Below, one piece after another: positions 26,701-36,957 of a DNA stretch of 64,000 nucleotides; position 1 is the stretch's first letter, and each line of letters opens with the position of its first letter. Location of the stretch: positions 62,001 through 126,000 of the forward strand of contig BATO01000003.1 in NCBI GenBank assembly GCA_000474255.1, written 5' to 3'. The notes below the pieces were generated by a model. That model was not told the origin of the DNA and searched no databases. It saw only the letters and a list, made by a program, of their open reading frames with translations. Made by a program: the position numbers and the translations under genes. This DNA comes from Aquipseudomonas alcaligenes MRY13-0052. Lineage in GTDB: Bacteria; Pseudomonadota; Gammaproteobacteria; Pseudomonadales; Pseudomonadaceae.

Positions 26701-27201
26701 TCAATTCCCCTCGCCCAGCTCGCGCCAGATCAGGTAGAGCCGCAGATCGAACTCCAGCTGGTGGTAACCCGGCAGCATGTGTTCACACAGCTGGTAGAAG
26801 GCCTTGTTGTGGTCGCGCTCGCGCAGGTGCGCCAGCTCGTGCACTACGATCATCCGCAGGAACTCAGGCGCCGCCTCCTTGAACAACGAGGCCACGCGGA
26901 TCTCCTTCTTCGCCTTGAGCTTGCCGCCCTGCACGCGGGAGATCGCGGTGTGCAGCCCGAGGGCCTTCTGCACGATATCCAGCTTGTTGTCGTAGATCAC
27001 CTTGTCGATGGCCGGCGCGTTGCGCAGGTGCTCCTGGCGCAGGGCATTGGTGTAGCCGTAGAGCGCCTTGTCGCTCTGCACCTCATGCCGCTCCGGGTAG
27101 CGCTTGGCGAGGTACTCGCCCAGGCGGCGCTGCTCGACCATCAGGCGCACCTGGTCCTGCAAATGGGCGGGATAGGACTGGATGTAGCGAAGCGGGTTCA
27201 T
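26701..27201 (-). CDS. YgjP/M48-like metalloprotein
   Basis: About 166 aa. The zincin motif H121-ELA-H125 in MIVVHELAHLRERDHNKAFY, followed by Asp130-His131, matches the YgjP-like metallopeptidase domain (DUF45). The family is soluble and usually lacks a signal peptide, as here. Function is poorly known; relatives sit near DNA restriction or stress genes in other bacteria, but nothing here supports that. A longer start at 27234 is possible. Confidence 0.8.
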   Translation of the reverse strand: MNPLRYIQSYPAHLQDQVRLMVEQRRLGEYLAKRYPERHEVQSDKALYGYTNALRQEHLRNAPAIDKVIYDNKLDIVQKALGLHTAISRVQGGKLKAKKEIRVASLFKEAAPEFLRMIVVHELAHLRERDHNKAFYQLCEHMLPGYHQLEFDLRLYLIWRELGEGN

Positions 27202-27234
27202 GGCAGATCGAAGCGGCAGAAAGAAAGCCGACAT

Positions 27235-27684
27235 TCTACCGCCGGTGACACTATGCGACGCAGCCTGTCAGCGCAGCGGCAGGCGCCCGGCGACCGTTCA
27301 TCGGATGCCCTCGATGCCCCTGCCCGGCCCCAGCGAAACGGGGCTGCCGCTGCGCTTACGAAAAAATGACGCCAATGATTCGGCGCAAGCCGCATTCCAC
27401 CTGAGGGCGGCATTCCGGACATGAACCATCCGGTTAGTTTTTGCGATTGCACCTTGATGGCAAAGCCCGTTCCAGACGGCTTTTTGACAGGCCCAACGGC
27501 GACGATCGGTGATTAACAAGGGGCTTGCGCAACCCTATAAAGCGTTCCGCGAGACGGCGTAAATGCCTTCGGACGACACGGCAGCCCCCTGCCACTCCCT
27601 AGCTTTCACTTTTAGTTCGTGTGCAGTTGGCCGGATGCCGCAGTAAGTGATTACGTCTCGTGGATGAGATAGCACCCGACTGAA
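27235..27684. other. Non-coding region upstream of the alginate lyase gene
   Basis: No convincing gene. It is less GC-rich than its surroundings. A TTGACA at 27484-27489 and a TATAAAG near 27534 could be promoter parts, but their spacing does not give a good promoter. I see nothing else that can be named. Confidence 0.4.
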
Positions 27685-27701
27685 AGTTCTCTTAGAGAAC
27701 T
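27685..27701. promoter_or_regulatory. Perfect palindrome directly upstream of the alginate lyase start
   Basis: AGTTCTC-tta-GAGAACT, ending 8 nt before the ATG. The right arm contains the only Shine-Dalgarno-like GAGA. It may be an operator or a hairpin that masks the ribosome site. Confidence 0.5.
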
Positions 27702-27709
27702 CAGTCAAA

Positions 27710-28396
27710 ATGATCGATCTCGGAACCTGGAACCTCACCATCCCCGTCGGTAGCCCTTCGGTGACCATCGAAACCCCCGCCCTGATGGGTGGCTATCAGG
27801 ACAACTACTTCAAGGCGGCCAACGGCACCCTGTTCTTCTGGACCCCGGTGAACGGCAGCGCCACCGCCAACGCCGTGTATCCACGCAGCGAGCTGCGCGA
27901 GACCTACGCCGACGGCAAGCTGCGCAACTGGACCTATGGCGCCGCCGACAACTACATGAGCGCCAACCTGGCGGTCGGCCAGGTCCCGTCCACGGGCAAG
28001 ATCGTCATCGGCCAGATCCACGCCTACGGCAGCACCAGCCCCCTGCTCAAGCTGGAGTACCAGTTCAAGACCAAGACCGGCACCGGCAACATCGTCGCCA
28101 AGGTGCGCAACACCCCCACCGACGAGGACGGCGCAGTGGTCACCCTGCTCAGCGGCGTGAAGCTCAACCAGCGTTTCACCTACGTCATCAACATGTCGCC
28201 CACCGGGCAGTTGAGCATCCTGGTCAACAGCACCCTGTTCACCCAGCAACTGGCTTCCAGCTGGGCGCCCAAGCCGCTGTACTTCAAGGCCGGGGTCTAT
28301 GCCCAGGACAACGTCGGCGACGCCAGCGAAGCCGGCAGCGCCACCTTCTACAATCTGAAGCTCGAACACCGGGCCCTGGCGACCACCGCCCAGTAA
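27710..28396 (+). CDS. PL7-family alginate lyase
   Basis: 228 aa, polysaccharide lyase family 7, which cleaves alginate by beta-elimination. The three family motifs are intact: RSELR (59-63), QIH (102-104, catalytic His) and YFKAGVYAQ (191-199, with catalytic Tyr). There is no signal peptide: the protein begins directly with the catalytic fold (MIDLGTWNLTIPVGSPSVTI), as I recall for the short P. aeruginosa PL7 enzyme, so it is either cytoplasmic or released otherwise. No alginate genes are nearby. The gene sits between unrelated housekeeping genes behind a lower-GC leader, which suggests an insertion. Confidence 0.93.
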   Translation: MIDLGTWNLTIPVGSPSVTIETPALMGGYQDNYFKAANGTLFFWTPVNGSATANAVYPRSELRETYADGKLRNWTYGAADNYMSANLAVGQVPSTGKIVIGQIHAYGSTSPLLKLEYQFKTKTGTGNIVAKVRNTPTDEDGAVVTLLSGVKLNQRFTYVINMSPTGQLSILVNSTLFTQQLASSWAPKPLYFKAGVYAQDNVGDASEAGSATFYNLKLEHRALATTAQ

Positions 28397-28431
28397 GGAA
28401 ACAGCATGTGGGTTCCAGGCCCCGAAAAGCA

Positions 28432-28457
28432 GAAAGCCCCGCGAATGCGGGGCTTTC
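28432..28457. terminator. Bidirectional terminator
   Basis: Perfect 11-bp stem GAAAGCCCCGC-gaat-GCGGGGCTTTC between the convergent alginate lyase and fbaA genes, with T/A runs at both ends. Confidence 0.9.
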
Positions 28458-28478
28458 CGTTTACAGCGAAGGGAAGAC

Positions 28479-29543
28479 TCAGTTGACCTTGGCGGTCAGC
28501 TCACCCTTGGCGTAGCGCTGGTACATGCCTTCCAGGGAGATCGGCTTGATCTTCGAGGCGTTACCGGCGGTGCCGAAGGCTTCGTAGCGGGCGATGCAGA
28601 TGTCACGCATGGCGACGATGGTCTTGGCGAAGAACTTGCGCGGGTCGAACTCGCTCGGCTGCTCGGCCATCATGCGGCGGATGGCACCGGTGGAAGCCAG
28701 GCGCAGGTCGGTGTCGATGTTGACCTTGCGCACGCCGTGCTTGATGCCTTCGACGATTTCCTCGACCGGCACGCCATAGGTTTCCTTGATGTCGCCGCCG
28801 AACTCGTTGATCACCTTCAGCCACTCTTGCGGCACCGAGGAGGAGCCGTGCATCACCAGGTGGGTGTTGGGGATGCGCTTGTGGATTTCCTTGATGCGCT
28901 CGATGGAGAGCACGTCGCCGGTCGGCGGCTTGGTGAACTTGTAGGCGCCGTGGCTGGTGCCGATGGCGATGGCCAGGGCATCGACCTGGGTCTTCTTGAC
29001 GAAGTCCGCAGCCTCTTCCGGATCGGTCAGCAGCTGGCTGTGATCCAGCACGCCTTCGGCGCCGACGCCGTCTTCTTCACCGGCCATGCCGGTTTCCAGG
29101 CTGCCCAGGCAACCCAGTTCGCCTTCCACGGACACGCCGCAGGCGTGGGCGAAGGCTACGGTCTGCTGGGTCACGCGGACGTTGTAGTCGTAGTCGGCCG
29201 GGGTCTTGCCGTCTTCACGCAGGGAGCCGTCCATCATCACCGAGGAAAAGCCCAGCTGGATGGAGCGCTGGCACACGTCCGGGCTGGTGCCGTGGTCCTG
29301 GTGCATGCACACCGGGATGTGCGGGAACTCTTCGATGGCCGCGAGGATCAGGTGGCGCAGGAAGGGCGCGCCGGCGTATTTGCGGGCACCGGCGGAGGCC
29401 TGGACGATCACCGGGGAATCGGTCTTGTCGGCCGCTTCCATGATGGCGCGCATCTGTTCCAGGTTGTTGACGTTGAAGGCCGGGACGCCGTAGCCGAATT
29501 CGGCGGCGTGGTCCAGCATCTGGCGCATGCTGATGAGTGCCAT
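28479..29543 (-). CDS. fbaA: Class II fructose-bisphosphate aldolase
   Basis: Zinc-dependent reversible cleavage of fructose 1,6-bisphosphate to DHAP and glyceraldehyde 3-phosphate; in Pseudomonas used mainly for gluconeogenesis. 354 aa. The metal/catalytic site [10 protein letters not shown] has Asp83 and zinc-ligand His84; [16 protein letters not shown] holds a further His and phosphate-binding residues. This is the Calvin-type subfamily (also called fda or cbbA). It lies downstream of pgk on the same strand, separated by two lipoprotein genes. Confidence 0.95.
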   Translation of the reverse strand: MALISMRQMLDHAAEFGYGVPAFNVNNLEQMRAIMEAADKTDSPVIVQASAGARKYAGAPFLRHLILAAIEEFPHIPVCMHQDHGTSPDVCQRSIQLGFSSVMMDGSLREDGKTPADYDYNVRVTQQTVAFAHACGVSVEGELGCLGSLETGMAGEEDGVGAEGVLDHSQLLTDPEEAADFVKKTQVDALAIAIGTSHGAYKFTKPPTGDVLSIERIKEIHKRIPNTHLVMHGSSSVPQEWLKVINEFGGDIKETYGVPVEEIVEGIKHGVRKVNIDTDLRLASTGAIRRMMAEQPSEFDPRKFFAKTIVAMRDICIARYEAFGTAGNASKIKPISLEGMYQRYAKGELTAKVN

Positions 29544-29693
29544 GGTGTTTCAGTCTCCCGAGTGGGTGGGCATTCGAAATGCGAAGCCTGCCGCAGGGGC
29601 AGGCCATGTTCAAGTTCCATGAAGGACGGCGAACGTCCTCCCGTAAAAACCGGCCGGCGCTGAAGCCGGCCCGGTGAAATCATCGGCGCCGGT

Positions 29694-30011
29694 TCAGGGC
29701 GCCTTGCAGCCGCGGCCGATCAGGTCATCGGTGGCGACCCAGTAGACCAGCCCTTCGTCACCCTTGGTGTGGAAGGCCAGGCGGCTGTCGCTATAGAGCG
29801 CGCCGGACCCCGAAGGTTCTTGCGTCAGGCGGTAGACGATATCGCCACCGCCCAGGCGCAGGTCCACCTGCTCCTGGTTGGCATCGGCGAAGCGCCACAG
29901 CACCTCGGCCTGGCTGTCGCAGACCCAGCGGGTCCACTCGTCGGCCGGCGCCTGGGCGCCCGCACAGCCGCCCAGCGCCAACAGCGCCGTGAGGGCGAAC
30001 ATGCCTTTCAT
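29694..30011 (-). CDS. MliC-family lipoprotein (C-type lysozyme inhibitor)
   Basis: 105 aa lipoprotein: lipobox LALGGC with Cys16. The rest matches MliC/PliC, with WVCDSQAEVLWRF and the loop SGALYSDSRLAFHTKGDEGL, which in the family inserts into the lysozyme active site (Ser and Lys conserved). It probably protects the cell wall against C-type lysozyme at the outer membrane or in the periplasm. It lies between fbaA and another small lipoprotein gene. Confidence 0.8.
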   Translation of the reverse strand: MKGMFALTALLALGGCAGAQAPADEWTRWVCDSQAEVLWRFADANQEQVDLRLGGGDIVYRLTQEPSGSGALYSDSRLAFHTKGDEGLVYWVATDDLIGRGCKAP

Positions 30012-30053
30012 CCTTTCACTCCCTTGGCCAGAAGGCCGTTCACCCGCAACGGG

Positions 30054-30251
30054 TCATGGACAGTGCTGCTCCTGGCTGCCGTTGACGGTGGGGTCACCGC
30101 TGCTCTGGGCCTCGACACGCTGGTCGTCCTGGGATTGCGGCAGGATGACCTGGGGCGGGCTCATCACCTCGCAAGTGGACGGCGCGGAAGCACCGCCCGC
30201 ACAGCCGGCGAGCATCGCGAACAACGACAGCAGGATCAGGTTGGTACGCAT
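30054..30251 (-). CDS. Small lipoprotein of unknown function
   Basis: 65 aa, lipobox MLAGC (Cys17). The short mature part is polar, Ser/Gln-rich and without a recognisable domain (STCEVMSPPQVILPQSQDDQ). AAAGGAG lies ahead of the ATG. It sits between pgk and the MliC-like gene on the same strand. Confidence 0.6.
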   Translation of the reverse strand: MRTNLILLSLFAMLAGCAGGASAPSTCEVMSPPQVILPQSQDDQRVEAQSSGDPTVNGSQEQHCP

Positions 30252-30318
30252 GGCGGCAACTCCTTTCTCGGGTCCTGTTCAAGGGACCACGAGCCACCGC
30301 CATGGTTTAGCCGCTATT

Positions 30319-31482
30319 TCAGGCCTTGGCGCGTTGCTCCAGCACTTCAACGGCCGGCAGCACCTTGCCCTCGACGAACTCGAGGAACGCACCACCGCCA
30401 GTGGAAATATAGGAGATGCGCTCGCCCACGCCGTACTTGTCGATGGCGGCCAGGGTGTCGCCACCGCCAGCGATGGAGAAGGCCGGGCTCTCGGCGATGG
30501 CCTGGGCCAGTACCTGGGTGCCGTTGCCGAACTGGTCGAATTCGAACACGCCCACCGGGCCGTTCCAGAGGATGGTCTTCGACGCCTTCAGCAGCTCGGC
30601 GAACTGGGCGGCGGTCTGCGGGCCGATGTCGAGGATCATGTCGTCGTCGGCGACGTCGGCGATGGCCTTGACGGTGGCTTCGGCGGTTTCGGCGAATTCC
30701 TTGGCCACCACCACGTCAACCGGCAGCGGCACGCTGACCTTGGCGGCGATGGCGCGGGCGGTTTCCAGCAGGTCGGCTTCGTGCAGGGACTTGCCCACCT
30801 TGTAGCCAGCAGCGGCGAGGAAGGTGTTGGCAATGCCGCCACCGACGATCAACTGGTCGCAGATCAGACTCAGCGAGTTGAGCACGTCGAGCTTGGTGGA
30901 GACCTTTGAGCCGGCGACGATGGCCGCCATCGGGCGGGCCGGGTTGCCCAGGGCCAGGCCCAGGGCTTCCAGTTCGGCGGCCAGCAGCGGGCCGGCAGCG
31001 GCGACCTTGGCGAACTTGGCCACGCCGTGGGTCGAGCCCTCGGCGCGGTGGGCGGTGCCGAAGGCGTCCATCACGAAGACGTCGCACAGGGCGGCGTACT
31101 TCTGCGCCAGCTCGTCGGCGTTCTTCTTCTCGCCCTTGTTGAAGCGCACGTTCTCGAACAGCACCACCTGGCCGGGGGCGACATCGACGCCGTCCAGGTA
31201 GTCGGCCACCAGGGGCACGTCACGGCCCAGGGCCTTGGCCAGGTACTCGGCCACCGGCGCGAGGCTGTTCTCTGCGGAGAACTCGCCTTCGGTGGGACGA
31301 CCCAGGTGCGAGCAGACCATTACCGCCGCGCCCTTCTCCAGTGCCAGCTTGATGGTCGGCAGGGAGGCGAGGATGCGCGCATCGCTCTTCACGACACCGT
31401 CCTTCACCGGGACGTTGAGGTCTTCGCGAATCAGTACGCGCTTACCCTGGAGGTCGAGGTCGGTCATTTTCAACACGGTCAT
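30319..31482 (-). CDS. pgk: Phosphoglycerate kinase
   Basis: Reversible phosphoryl transfer between 1,3-bisphosphoglycerate and ADP. 387 aa, full length. The N-terminal substrate domain begins [17 protein letters not shown]; the phosphate-binding CSHLGRP follows; the C-terminal nucleotide domain has the Gly-rich [16 protein letters not shown]. The ATG at 31482 ([15 protein letters not shown]) is the usual Pseudomonas start. It follows epd by 5 bp, so tktA-epd-pgk is probably one transcript. Confidence 0.96.
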   Translation of the reverse strand: MTVLKMTDLDLQGKRVLIREDLNVPVKDGVVKSDARILASLPTIKLALEKGAAVMVCSHLGRPTEGEFSAENSLAPVAEYLAKALGRDVPLVADYLDGVDVAPGQVVLFENVRFNKGEKKNADELAQKYAALCDVFVMDAFGTAHRAEGSTHGVAKFAKVAAAGPLLAAELEALGLALGNPARPMAAIVAGSKVSTKLDVLNSLSLICDQLIVGGGIANTFLAAAGYKVGKSLHEADLLETARAIAAKVSVPLPVDVVVAKEFAETAEATVKAIADVADDDMILDIGPQTAAQFAELLKASKTILWNGPVGVFEFDQFGNGTQVLAQAIAESPAFSIAGGGDTLAAIDKYGVGERISYISTGGGAFLEFVEGKVLPAVEVLEQRAKA

Positions 31483-31487
31483 GGGGG

Positions 31488-32555
31488 TCAGTCCTTCACG
31501 GGGCTGGATGTTGTGGAAGCAGCGGAAACCCGCAGGTAGTGGCCTGCGGTGTCGAGCATGCGGTTGGCGAAGCCCCATTCGTTGTCGAACCAGGCCAGCA
31601 GGTTGACCAGGCGCGGGCCGGACACACGGGTCTGGCTGCCGTCGACGATGGCGGAATGGGGGTCGTGGTTGAAGTCACAGCTGGCGTGGGGCAGCTCGGT
31701 GTAGGCCAGCAAGCCCTTGAGCGGGCCGCTTTCGGCGGCCTCGCGCAGCACGCGGTTGATCTCGGCGGCACTGGTGTCACGTGCGGTCTGCAGGGTGATG
31801 TCGAGGCAGGACACGTTCACCGTCGGCACGCGGATGGCCTTGGCCTGGATGCGCCCGGTCAGTTCCGGCAGCAGGCGCTCGATACCCCGGGCCAGGCCGG
31901 TGGAGACCGGAATCACCGACTGGAAGGCCGAACGCGTACGGCGCAGGTCTTCGTGGTGATAGGCGTCGATTACGGGCTGGTCGTTCATCGCGGAGTGAAT
32001 GGTGGTGATGGAGACGTACTCCAGACCCACCGACTCATCAAGAAGTTTCAGCAGGGGCACACCGCAGTTGGTGGTGCAGGAGGCGTTGGAGACCAGGGTC
32101 TCGGTGCCGACCAGGCTGTCCTGGTTGACGCCGTAGACGATGGTGGCGTCGATATCCGCCTCGCTGGCCATGGGCTGGGAGAACAGCACCCGTGGCGCGC
32201 CGGCCCGCAGGAAGCGCTCGGCCTGGGCACGGTTGGTGTACTGGCCGGAGCATTCGAGCACCAGGTCGACGCCCAGCGCCGCCCAGTCGATCCCCTCGGG
32301 CGATGGGTTGCGCAGCACCTTCACGCAGTCGCCGTTGATGTGCAGGCAGTCGCCATCGACCTTCACGTCACCCGGGAAGCGGCCGTGGGTGGAGTCGAAG
32401 CGCGTCAGGTACTCGATGCTGGCCTGGTCGGCCAGGTCATTGAGGGCGACGATCTCGAAGCCATCACGCCCGCCGCGCTCATGCAGGGCACGCAGGACGC
32501 AACGACCGATACGGCCGTAGCCGTTCAGGGCAACGCGGAAGGGAGTGCTGGGCAT
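31488..32555 (-). CDS. epd: D-erythrose-4-phosphate dehydrogenase
   Basis: GAPDH-family enzyme that oxidises erythrose 4-phosphate to 4-phosphoerythronate for pyridoxal 5'-phosphate synthesis; it may also retain GAPDH activity. 355 aa. NAD-binding [16 protein letters not shown] (11-26) and catalytic Cys160 in SNASCTTNC are visible. The epd call over gapA rests on the position between tktA and pgk, the standard gammaproteobacterial arrangement. The start is the ATG at 32555. Confidence 0.9.
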   Translation of the reverse strand: MPSTPFRVALNGYGRIGRCVLRALHERGGRDGFEIVALNDLADQASIEYLTRFDSTHGRFPGDVKVDGDCLHINGDCVKVLRNPSPEGIDWAALGVDLVLECSGQYTNRAQAERFLRAGAPRVLFSQPMASEADIDATIVYGVNQDSLVGTETLVSNASCTTNCGVPLLKLLDESVGLEYVSITTIHSAMNDQPVIDAYHHEDLRRTRSAFQSVIPVSTGLARGIERLLPELTGRIQAKAIRVPTVNVSCLDITLQTARDTSAAEINRVLREAAESGPLKGLLAYTELPHASCDFNHDPHSAIVDGSQTRVSGPRLVNLLAWFDNEWGFANRMLDTAGHYLRVSAASTTSSPVKD

Positions 32556-32566
32556 CTGATCGCGAA

Positions 32567-32650
32567 GAGCTTGAAGCCGGAAGCTTGAAGCCGGAAGAAG
32601 GGCGCACGGGGCGCTCCAGCTTCCAGCTTCCGGCTCTCGGCTTCCGGCTC
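32567..32650. repeat. AAGC-type hairpin repeat between tktA and epd
   Basis: Two tandem perfect 14-mers AGCTTGAAGCCGGA (32568-32581 and 32582-32595) are followed, after a loop with GGGCGCACGGGGCGC, by inverted CCAGCTTCCAGCTTCCGG-type copies that reach the tktA stop codon. Same family as 47141-47214, 58598-58665 and 59386-59452. Confidence 0.75.
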
Positions 32651-34646
32651 AGTCCTCCAACAGTTCTTCAGCAGTGGCGACGACGTTCTCGACGGTGAAG
32701 CCGAAGTGCTCGAACAGGGCCGGGGCCGGGGCGGATTCGCCGAAGCTGGTCATGCCGATCACGCGGCCTTCCAGGCCCACGTACTTGTACCAGTAGTCGG
32801 CGTGGGCGGCTTCGATGGCGATGCGCGCACCGACTTCCAGCGGCAGCACGGACTGCTTGTAGGCGGCGTCCTGCTGGTCGAACAGGCTGGTGGACGGCAT
32901 GGAGACGACGCGGACCTTGCGGCCAGCGGCGGTCAGTTGGTCGAAGGCCTGCACGGCCAGGCCGACTTCCGAACCGGTGGCGATGAGGATCAGCTCCGGC
33001 TCGCCGTCGCAGTCCTTGAGCACGTAGCCGCCACGGGCGACGTTGGCCAGCTGGGCCGCATCGCGTGCCTGGTGGGGCAGGTTCTGGCGCGAGAAGATCA
33101 GCGCGCTCGGGCCGTCCTTGCGTTCGATGGCCGCCTTCCAGGCCACTGCGGATTCCACCGCGTCGGCGGGGCGCCAGGTGTCCAGGTTCGGGGTGCTGCG
33201 CAGGCTGGTCAGCTGCTCGATCGGCTGGTGGGTCGGGCCGTCTTCGCCCAGGCCGATGGAGTCGTGGGTGAAGACGTAGAGCACGCGCTGCTTCATCAGG
33301 GCGGACATGCGCACGGCGTTGCGGGCGTATTCCATGAAGATCAGGAAGGTCGCGCCGTAGGGGATGAAACCGCCGTGCAAGGCAACGCCGTTCATGATGG
33401 CGCTCATGCCGAACTCGCGCACGCCGTAGAACATGTAGTTGCCGGCGGCGTCTTCGGCGGAAACGCCCTTGCAGCCTTTCCACAGGGTCAGGTTGGAGCC
33501 AGCCAGGTCGGCGGAGCCGCCGAGGAACTCGGGCAGCAGCGGACCGAAGGCGTTCAGCGCGTTCTGGCTGGCCTTGCGGCTGGCGATGGTCTCGCCCTTG
33601 GCGGCGACTTCGGCGATGTAGGCGGCGGCCTGGGTGGCGAAGTCGGCGGGCAGCTCGCCCTTCACGCGACGCTGGAATTCAGCGGCCAGCTCGGGGTGGG
33701 CGGCGGCGTAGGCGGCGAAGCGCTCGTTCCAGGCGGCTTCACGGGCGGCGCCGGCTTCCTTGGCGCTCCACTCGGCGTAGATGTCGGCCGGGATTTCGAA
33801 GGGCGCGTGGTTCCAGCCCAGGTTGGCGCGGGTCAGGGCGATCTCGTCGTTGCCCAGGGCAGCGCCGTGGCACTCTTCCTTGCCCTGCTTGTTCGGCGAG
33901 CCGAAGCCGATGATGGTCTTGCAGCAGATCAGGGTCGGCTGCGCGCTCTTGCGAGCGGTTTCGATGGCGGTGCGGATCTCGTCGGCGTCATGGCCGTCGA
34001 CATTGCGGATCACCTGCCAGCCGTAGGCTTCGAAGCGCTTCGGGGTGTCGTCGGTGAACCAGCCATGGACTTCGCCGTCGATGGAGATGCCGTTGTCGTC
34101 GTAGAAGGCGATCAGCTTGCCCAGGCCCAGGGTGCCGGCCAGGGAGCAGACCTCGTGGGAGATGCCTTCCATCATGCAGCCGTCGCCGAGGAAGGCGTAG
34201 GTGAAGTGGTTGACGATCTCGTGGCCTTCGCGGTTGAACTGCGCGCCCAGCACCTTCTCGGCGAGGGCGAAGCCCACGGCGTTGGCGATGCCCTGGCCCA
34301 GCGGGCCGGTGGTGGTCTCGACGCCGGCGGTGTAGCCGTATTCCGGGTGGCCCGGGGTGCGGCTGTGCAGCTGGCGGAAGTTCTTCAGGTCGTCGACGGT
34401 GACGTCATAGCCGCTGAGGTGCAGCAGCGAGTAGATCAGCATCGAGCCGTGGCCGTTGGACAGCACGAAACGGTCGCGGTCGGCCCACTGCGGGTTGTTC
34501 GGGTTGTGCTGCAGGTAATCCCGCCACAGCACTTCGGCGATATCGGCCATGCCCATGGGGGCGCCGGGGTGGCCGCTGTTGGCTTTCTGCACCGCATCCA
34601 TGCTGAGGGCACGAATGGCATTGGCACGCTCACGACGGCTGGGCAT
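32649..34646 (-). CDS. tktA: Transketolase
   Basis: Thiamine-diphosphate enzyme of the non-oxidative pentose phosphate pathway; it supplies erythrose 4-phosphate, the substrate of the adjacent Epd. 665 aa, full length. The N-terminal substrate region has [20 protein letters not shown]; the ThDP motif starts [13 protein letters not shown]; the pyrimidine domain has [26 protein letters not shown] lies 6 nt before the ATG at 34646. The frame continues far upstream, but only through the antisense of the TDT gene. Confidence 0.97.
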   Translation of the reverse strand: MPSRRERANAIRALSMDAVQKANSGHPGAPMGMADIAEVLWRDYLQHNPNNPQWADRDRFVLSNGHGSMLIYSLLHLSGYDVTVDDLKNFRQLHSRTPGHPEYGYTAGVETTTGPLGQGIANAVGFALAEKVLGAQFNREGHEIVNHFTYAFLGDGCMMEGISHEVCSLAGTLGLGKLIAFYDDNGISIDGEVHGWFTDDTPKRFEAYGWQVIRNVDGHDADEIRTAIETARKSAQPTLICCKTIIGFGSPNKQGKEECHGAALGNDEIALTRANLGWNHAPFEIPADIYAEWSAKEAGAAREAAWNERFAAYAAAHPELAAEFQRRVKGELPADFATQAAAYIAEVAAKGETIASRKASQNALNAFGPLLPEFLGGSADLAGSNLTLWKGCKGVSAEDAAGNYMFYGVREFGMSAIMNGVALHGGFIPYGATFLIFMEYARNAVRMSALMKQRVLYVFTHDSIGLGEDGPTHQPIEQLTSLRSTPNLDTWRPADAVESAVAWKAAIERKDGPSALIFSRQNLPHQARDAAQLANVARGGYVLKDCDGEPELILIATGSEVGLAVQAFDQLTAAGRKVRVVSMPSTSLFDQQDAAYKQSVLPLEVGARIAIEAAHADYWYKYVGLEGRVIGMTSFGESAPAPALFEHFGFTVENVVATAEELLED

Positions 34647-34759
34647 CGCTGATCTCCTGCGGGTCTGAAAAGACGCTGAACGAAAAAAGGCGGCTATTTT
34701 CGCCCAGCGGGCAGGCATCGGGCAATGACAGATGGTCGAAGATGCGCCTCCTTGTCCTT

Positions 34760-35893
34760 TCAGCCCCGCGCCGGGCCCGCCAACGGGCACAGGCAGGGGG
34801 CGCGGAACAGCTCGCCATGCCAGGCACCGGCCAGGGTGCGACGCATCACCAGCAGCCAGACGGCGGCCAGTTGCAGCGCCAGCAGGGCACCGACGGCGCC
34901 AAAGAACACCAGGCCGGTCTGCCGCTGCAACTCGAAGGTGGCCAGGGCGAACACCCCCAGCGGGAAGGTAAAGCCCCACCAGCCCAGGTTGAAGGCCATG
35001 CGCTGGCGGATGTAGCGGCGGGTGAACAGGCAGGCCGTCACCCACCACCAGAAGCCTGCGCCCCAGAGCGCCAGCCCGCCCACCAGGCCGATGCCCGGCA
35101 GCAGCACAGCCAGGCCCTGCAGGGGCGAACCGGCGAGTGCGTCCGGCGCTGCATGCCCTAGCGCCAGCAGCCCCAGGCAGCCGGTGGCCAGGGGGCCCAA
35201 AGGCAGCCAGCTGGTGGCGGCGAAATCGGTATCCGGCAGCTTGTGCAGGGCCAGGCGCAGCAGCACCAGGGTGATCAGCGAGAAGGCCAGGGCCATCGAC
35301 AGGCCCCACAGCAGGTAGCCCATCACCAGCAGCAGGCGCGCGTCGGCGGCATCCAGGTGCGGGGCGATGACGCCAGCGCTGGCGGCGGCCACTTCGGGCG
35401 CGACGATGGGCAGCAACCAGACGGCGGTGAGCTTCTCCAGCGCATGCTCCTGGCGGGTAAACATCAGGTAGGGCACCAGCAGCGCCGCGCCCAGGGCCAG
35501 GGCCACGTCCAGCCACCAGAGGCCATGGGCCACGGCATAGGCGGTGGCGCCCCAGTGCGGGCCACCATAGAGCACCAGGCCGTTGACCAGGGTGGCCAGG
35601 CCCATGGGGATGGCGCCGAGGAACATCGATTGCACCGGGTGCGCCAGCATCGGCTCGATGGTGTCCGGGTGCAGCAGCAGGCGCGCCAGGAACAGCCCGG
35701 CACAGGTGGCGAACAGCAGGGCATTGAACAACCACAGGGCCTCGCCGAGGCGGTGTAGCAGCGGCACCTGCCAGGGCAGCGTGCCCAGCACCAGGGCCAG
35801 CACACCGGTGCCCATGGTCACGGCGAACCAGCCGGGGATGAAATGGCGCACCAGGGCGCGAGGGTCGGAAAGGCGGGTCATTGGGCGAGGCAT
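34760..35893 (-). CDS. TDT/SLAC1-family membrane transporter
   Basis: 377 aa with about ten hydrophobic segments; tellurite-resistance/dicarboxylate transporter family (TehA, Mae1, SLAC1 anion channel fold). The N-terminal [20 protein letters not shown] is the family signature. Relatives export sulfite, malate or other anions; the substrate here is unknown. GGAG lies ahead of the ATG at 35893. It is divergent from a LysR-type regulator that probably controls it. Confidence 0.85.
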   Translation of the reverse strand: MPRPMTRLSDPRALVRHFIPGWFAVTMGTGVLALVLGTLPWQVPLLHRLGEALWLFNALLFATCAGLFLARLLLHPDTIEPMLAHPVQSMFLGAIPMGLATLVNGLVLYGGPHWGATAYAVAHGLWWLDVALALGAALLVPYLMFTRQEHALEKLTAVWLLPIVAPEVAAASAGVIAPHLDAADARLLLVMGYLLWGLSMALAFSLITLVLLRLALHKLPDTDFAATSWLPLGPLATGCLGLLALGHAAPDALAGSPLQGLAVLLPGIGLVGGLALWGAGFWWWVTACLFTRRYIRQRMAFNLGWWGFTFPLGVFALATFELQRQTGLVFFGAVGALLALQLAAVWLLVMRRTLAGAWHGELFRAPCLCPLAGPARG

Positions 35894-35999
35894 GGTGGCT
35901 CCGGTCGGGTGGTCCCGTTGCAGACGATGACTGCACAGTAGATCCGCCATGTGCTATACGAAAAATACATCCTTGATATGCACGACATGCCTTTTATTT

Positions 36000-36881
36000 A
36001 TGAATCTCCATCACCTCAAGGTTTTCCTCGCCGTGGCCGAGAGCGGCAGCATCAGCGGCGGTGCCGAGCGCCTGCACATCAGCCAGCCGGCGGTCACCCG
36101 TGAAGTGCGTGAACTGGAAGCCCGCCTCGGGATCACCCTCTTCGACCGTCAGCCCCGCGGCGTGACCCTGACCGAAGGCGGCCTGCGCCTGCACCGCTAT
36201 GCGCAACGCATCTTCGCCCTGGAACAGGCCGCCGAGGCGGACCTGCGCAGCTTCGCCGGCCTCGACGACGGCGAACTGCACCTGGGCGCCAGCGCCACCC
36301 TGGGCAGCTATCTGTTGCCCGACCTGATCGCCCGCTTCCATGCCCGGCACCCGGAAATCCGCGTGGATCTGCAGGTCAGCAACACCCGCGAGATCACCCA
36401 GGCGCTGGCCGACGAACGCATCACCCTGGGCTTCGTCGAGGGCGACTTCGATCGCACCACCCATGCTTTCCAGCTGCTGGAACGCGATCGCCTGCTCCCG
36501 GTCTGTAGCCCCACCCACGCCCTGGCGGACCGAGGCTGCCTGGCCGCGGCCGAGCTGGCCGGCCAGGCGTTGTACCTGCGCGAGGAGGGCTCGGGCACCC
36601 GCGCCAGCATCGAGCAGGCCTATGCCCAACAAGGCTTGGAGGTGCGGGCGCGCATGGCCATCGCCAGCACCGAAGCGCTGAAGCGCCTGGTGCGCGACGG
36701 CCAGGGCATCGCCTGGCTGCCCCAGCGGGTCATCGACGACGACCTCGCTGCCGGTCGCCTGGTCGCCCTTGAGGTGGAAGACCTGCGCATCGAGCGCGAA
36801 CTGCACCTGCTGTGGCACCCGACCCGCACCCTGAGCCCCGCACCAGCGGCGTTCCTGGCGGCGATCCTGGACAAAAAATAA
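36000..36881 (+). CDS. LysR-family transcriptional regulator
   Basis: 293 aa. N-terminal winged helix (1-60; NLHHLKVFLAVAESGSISGG, SQPAVTREVRELEARLG) and a PBP2-type effector domain (about 90-290). The ATG at 36000 gives the canonical start; the upstream frame is only a leader. Divergent from the TDT transporter gene, its likely target, perhaps in response to a sulfur or organic anion; the 106-bp shared region is AT-rich. Confidence 0.88.
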   Translation: MNLHHLKVFLAVAESGSISGGAERLHISQPAVTREVRELEARLGITLFDRQPRGVTLTEGGLRLHRYAQRIFALEQAAEADLRSFAGLDDGELHLGASATLGSYLLPDLIARFHARHPEIRVDLQVSNTREITQALADERITLGFVEGDFDRTTHAFQLLERDRLLPVCSPTHALADRGCLAAAELAGQALYLREEGSGTRASIEQAYAQQGLEVRARMAIASTEALKRLVRDGQGIAWLPQRVIDDDLAAGRLVALEVEDLRIERELHLLWHPTRTLSPAPAAFLAAILDKK

Positions 36882-36889
36882 CCACCTAT

Positions 36890-36919
36890 CGGCAATATCA
36901 AAACTTTTTGATATTGCCG
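36890..36919. promoter_or_regulatory. Perfect 13-bp inverted repeat upstream of the ArsR-methyltransferase gene
   Basis: CGGCAATATCAAA (36890-36902) and TTTGATATTGCCG (36907-36919) with a 4-nt centre. It ends exactly where the candidate -35 box begins, so it is a strong candidate operator for the downstream regulator; it could also act as the LysR-gene terminator. Confidence 0.65.
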
Positions 36920-36948
36920 TTGCGAGCGGTTGGAGCGGGGACTAGACT
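36920..36948 (+). promoter_or_regulatory. Candidate promoter of the ArsR-methyltransferase/metK operon
   Basis: TTGCGA, 17-nt spacer, TAGACT. A start site about 7 nt downstream would fall within 1-4 nt of the ATG at 36958, giving a leaderless or near-leaderless transcript. No Shine-Dalgarno is visible. Confidence 0.55.
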
Positions 36949-36957
36949 GCGCTCCCT

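Noticed and set aside
34647-35936. N-terminal extension of tktA of about 430 residues
   Set aside because: The open frame is the antisense of the TDT transporter gene; the transketolase start at 34646 has a strong ribosome site.
36890-36919. Only a terminator for the LysR gene
   Set aside because: It could terminate, but the stem is AT-rich with a 4-nt centre, no T-run follows the right arm, and it abuts a promoter, so an operator is the better reading.
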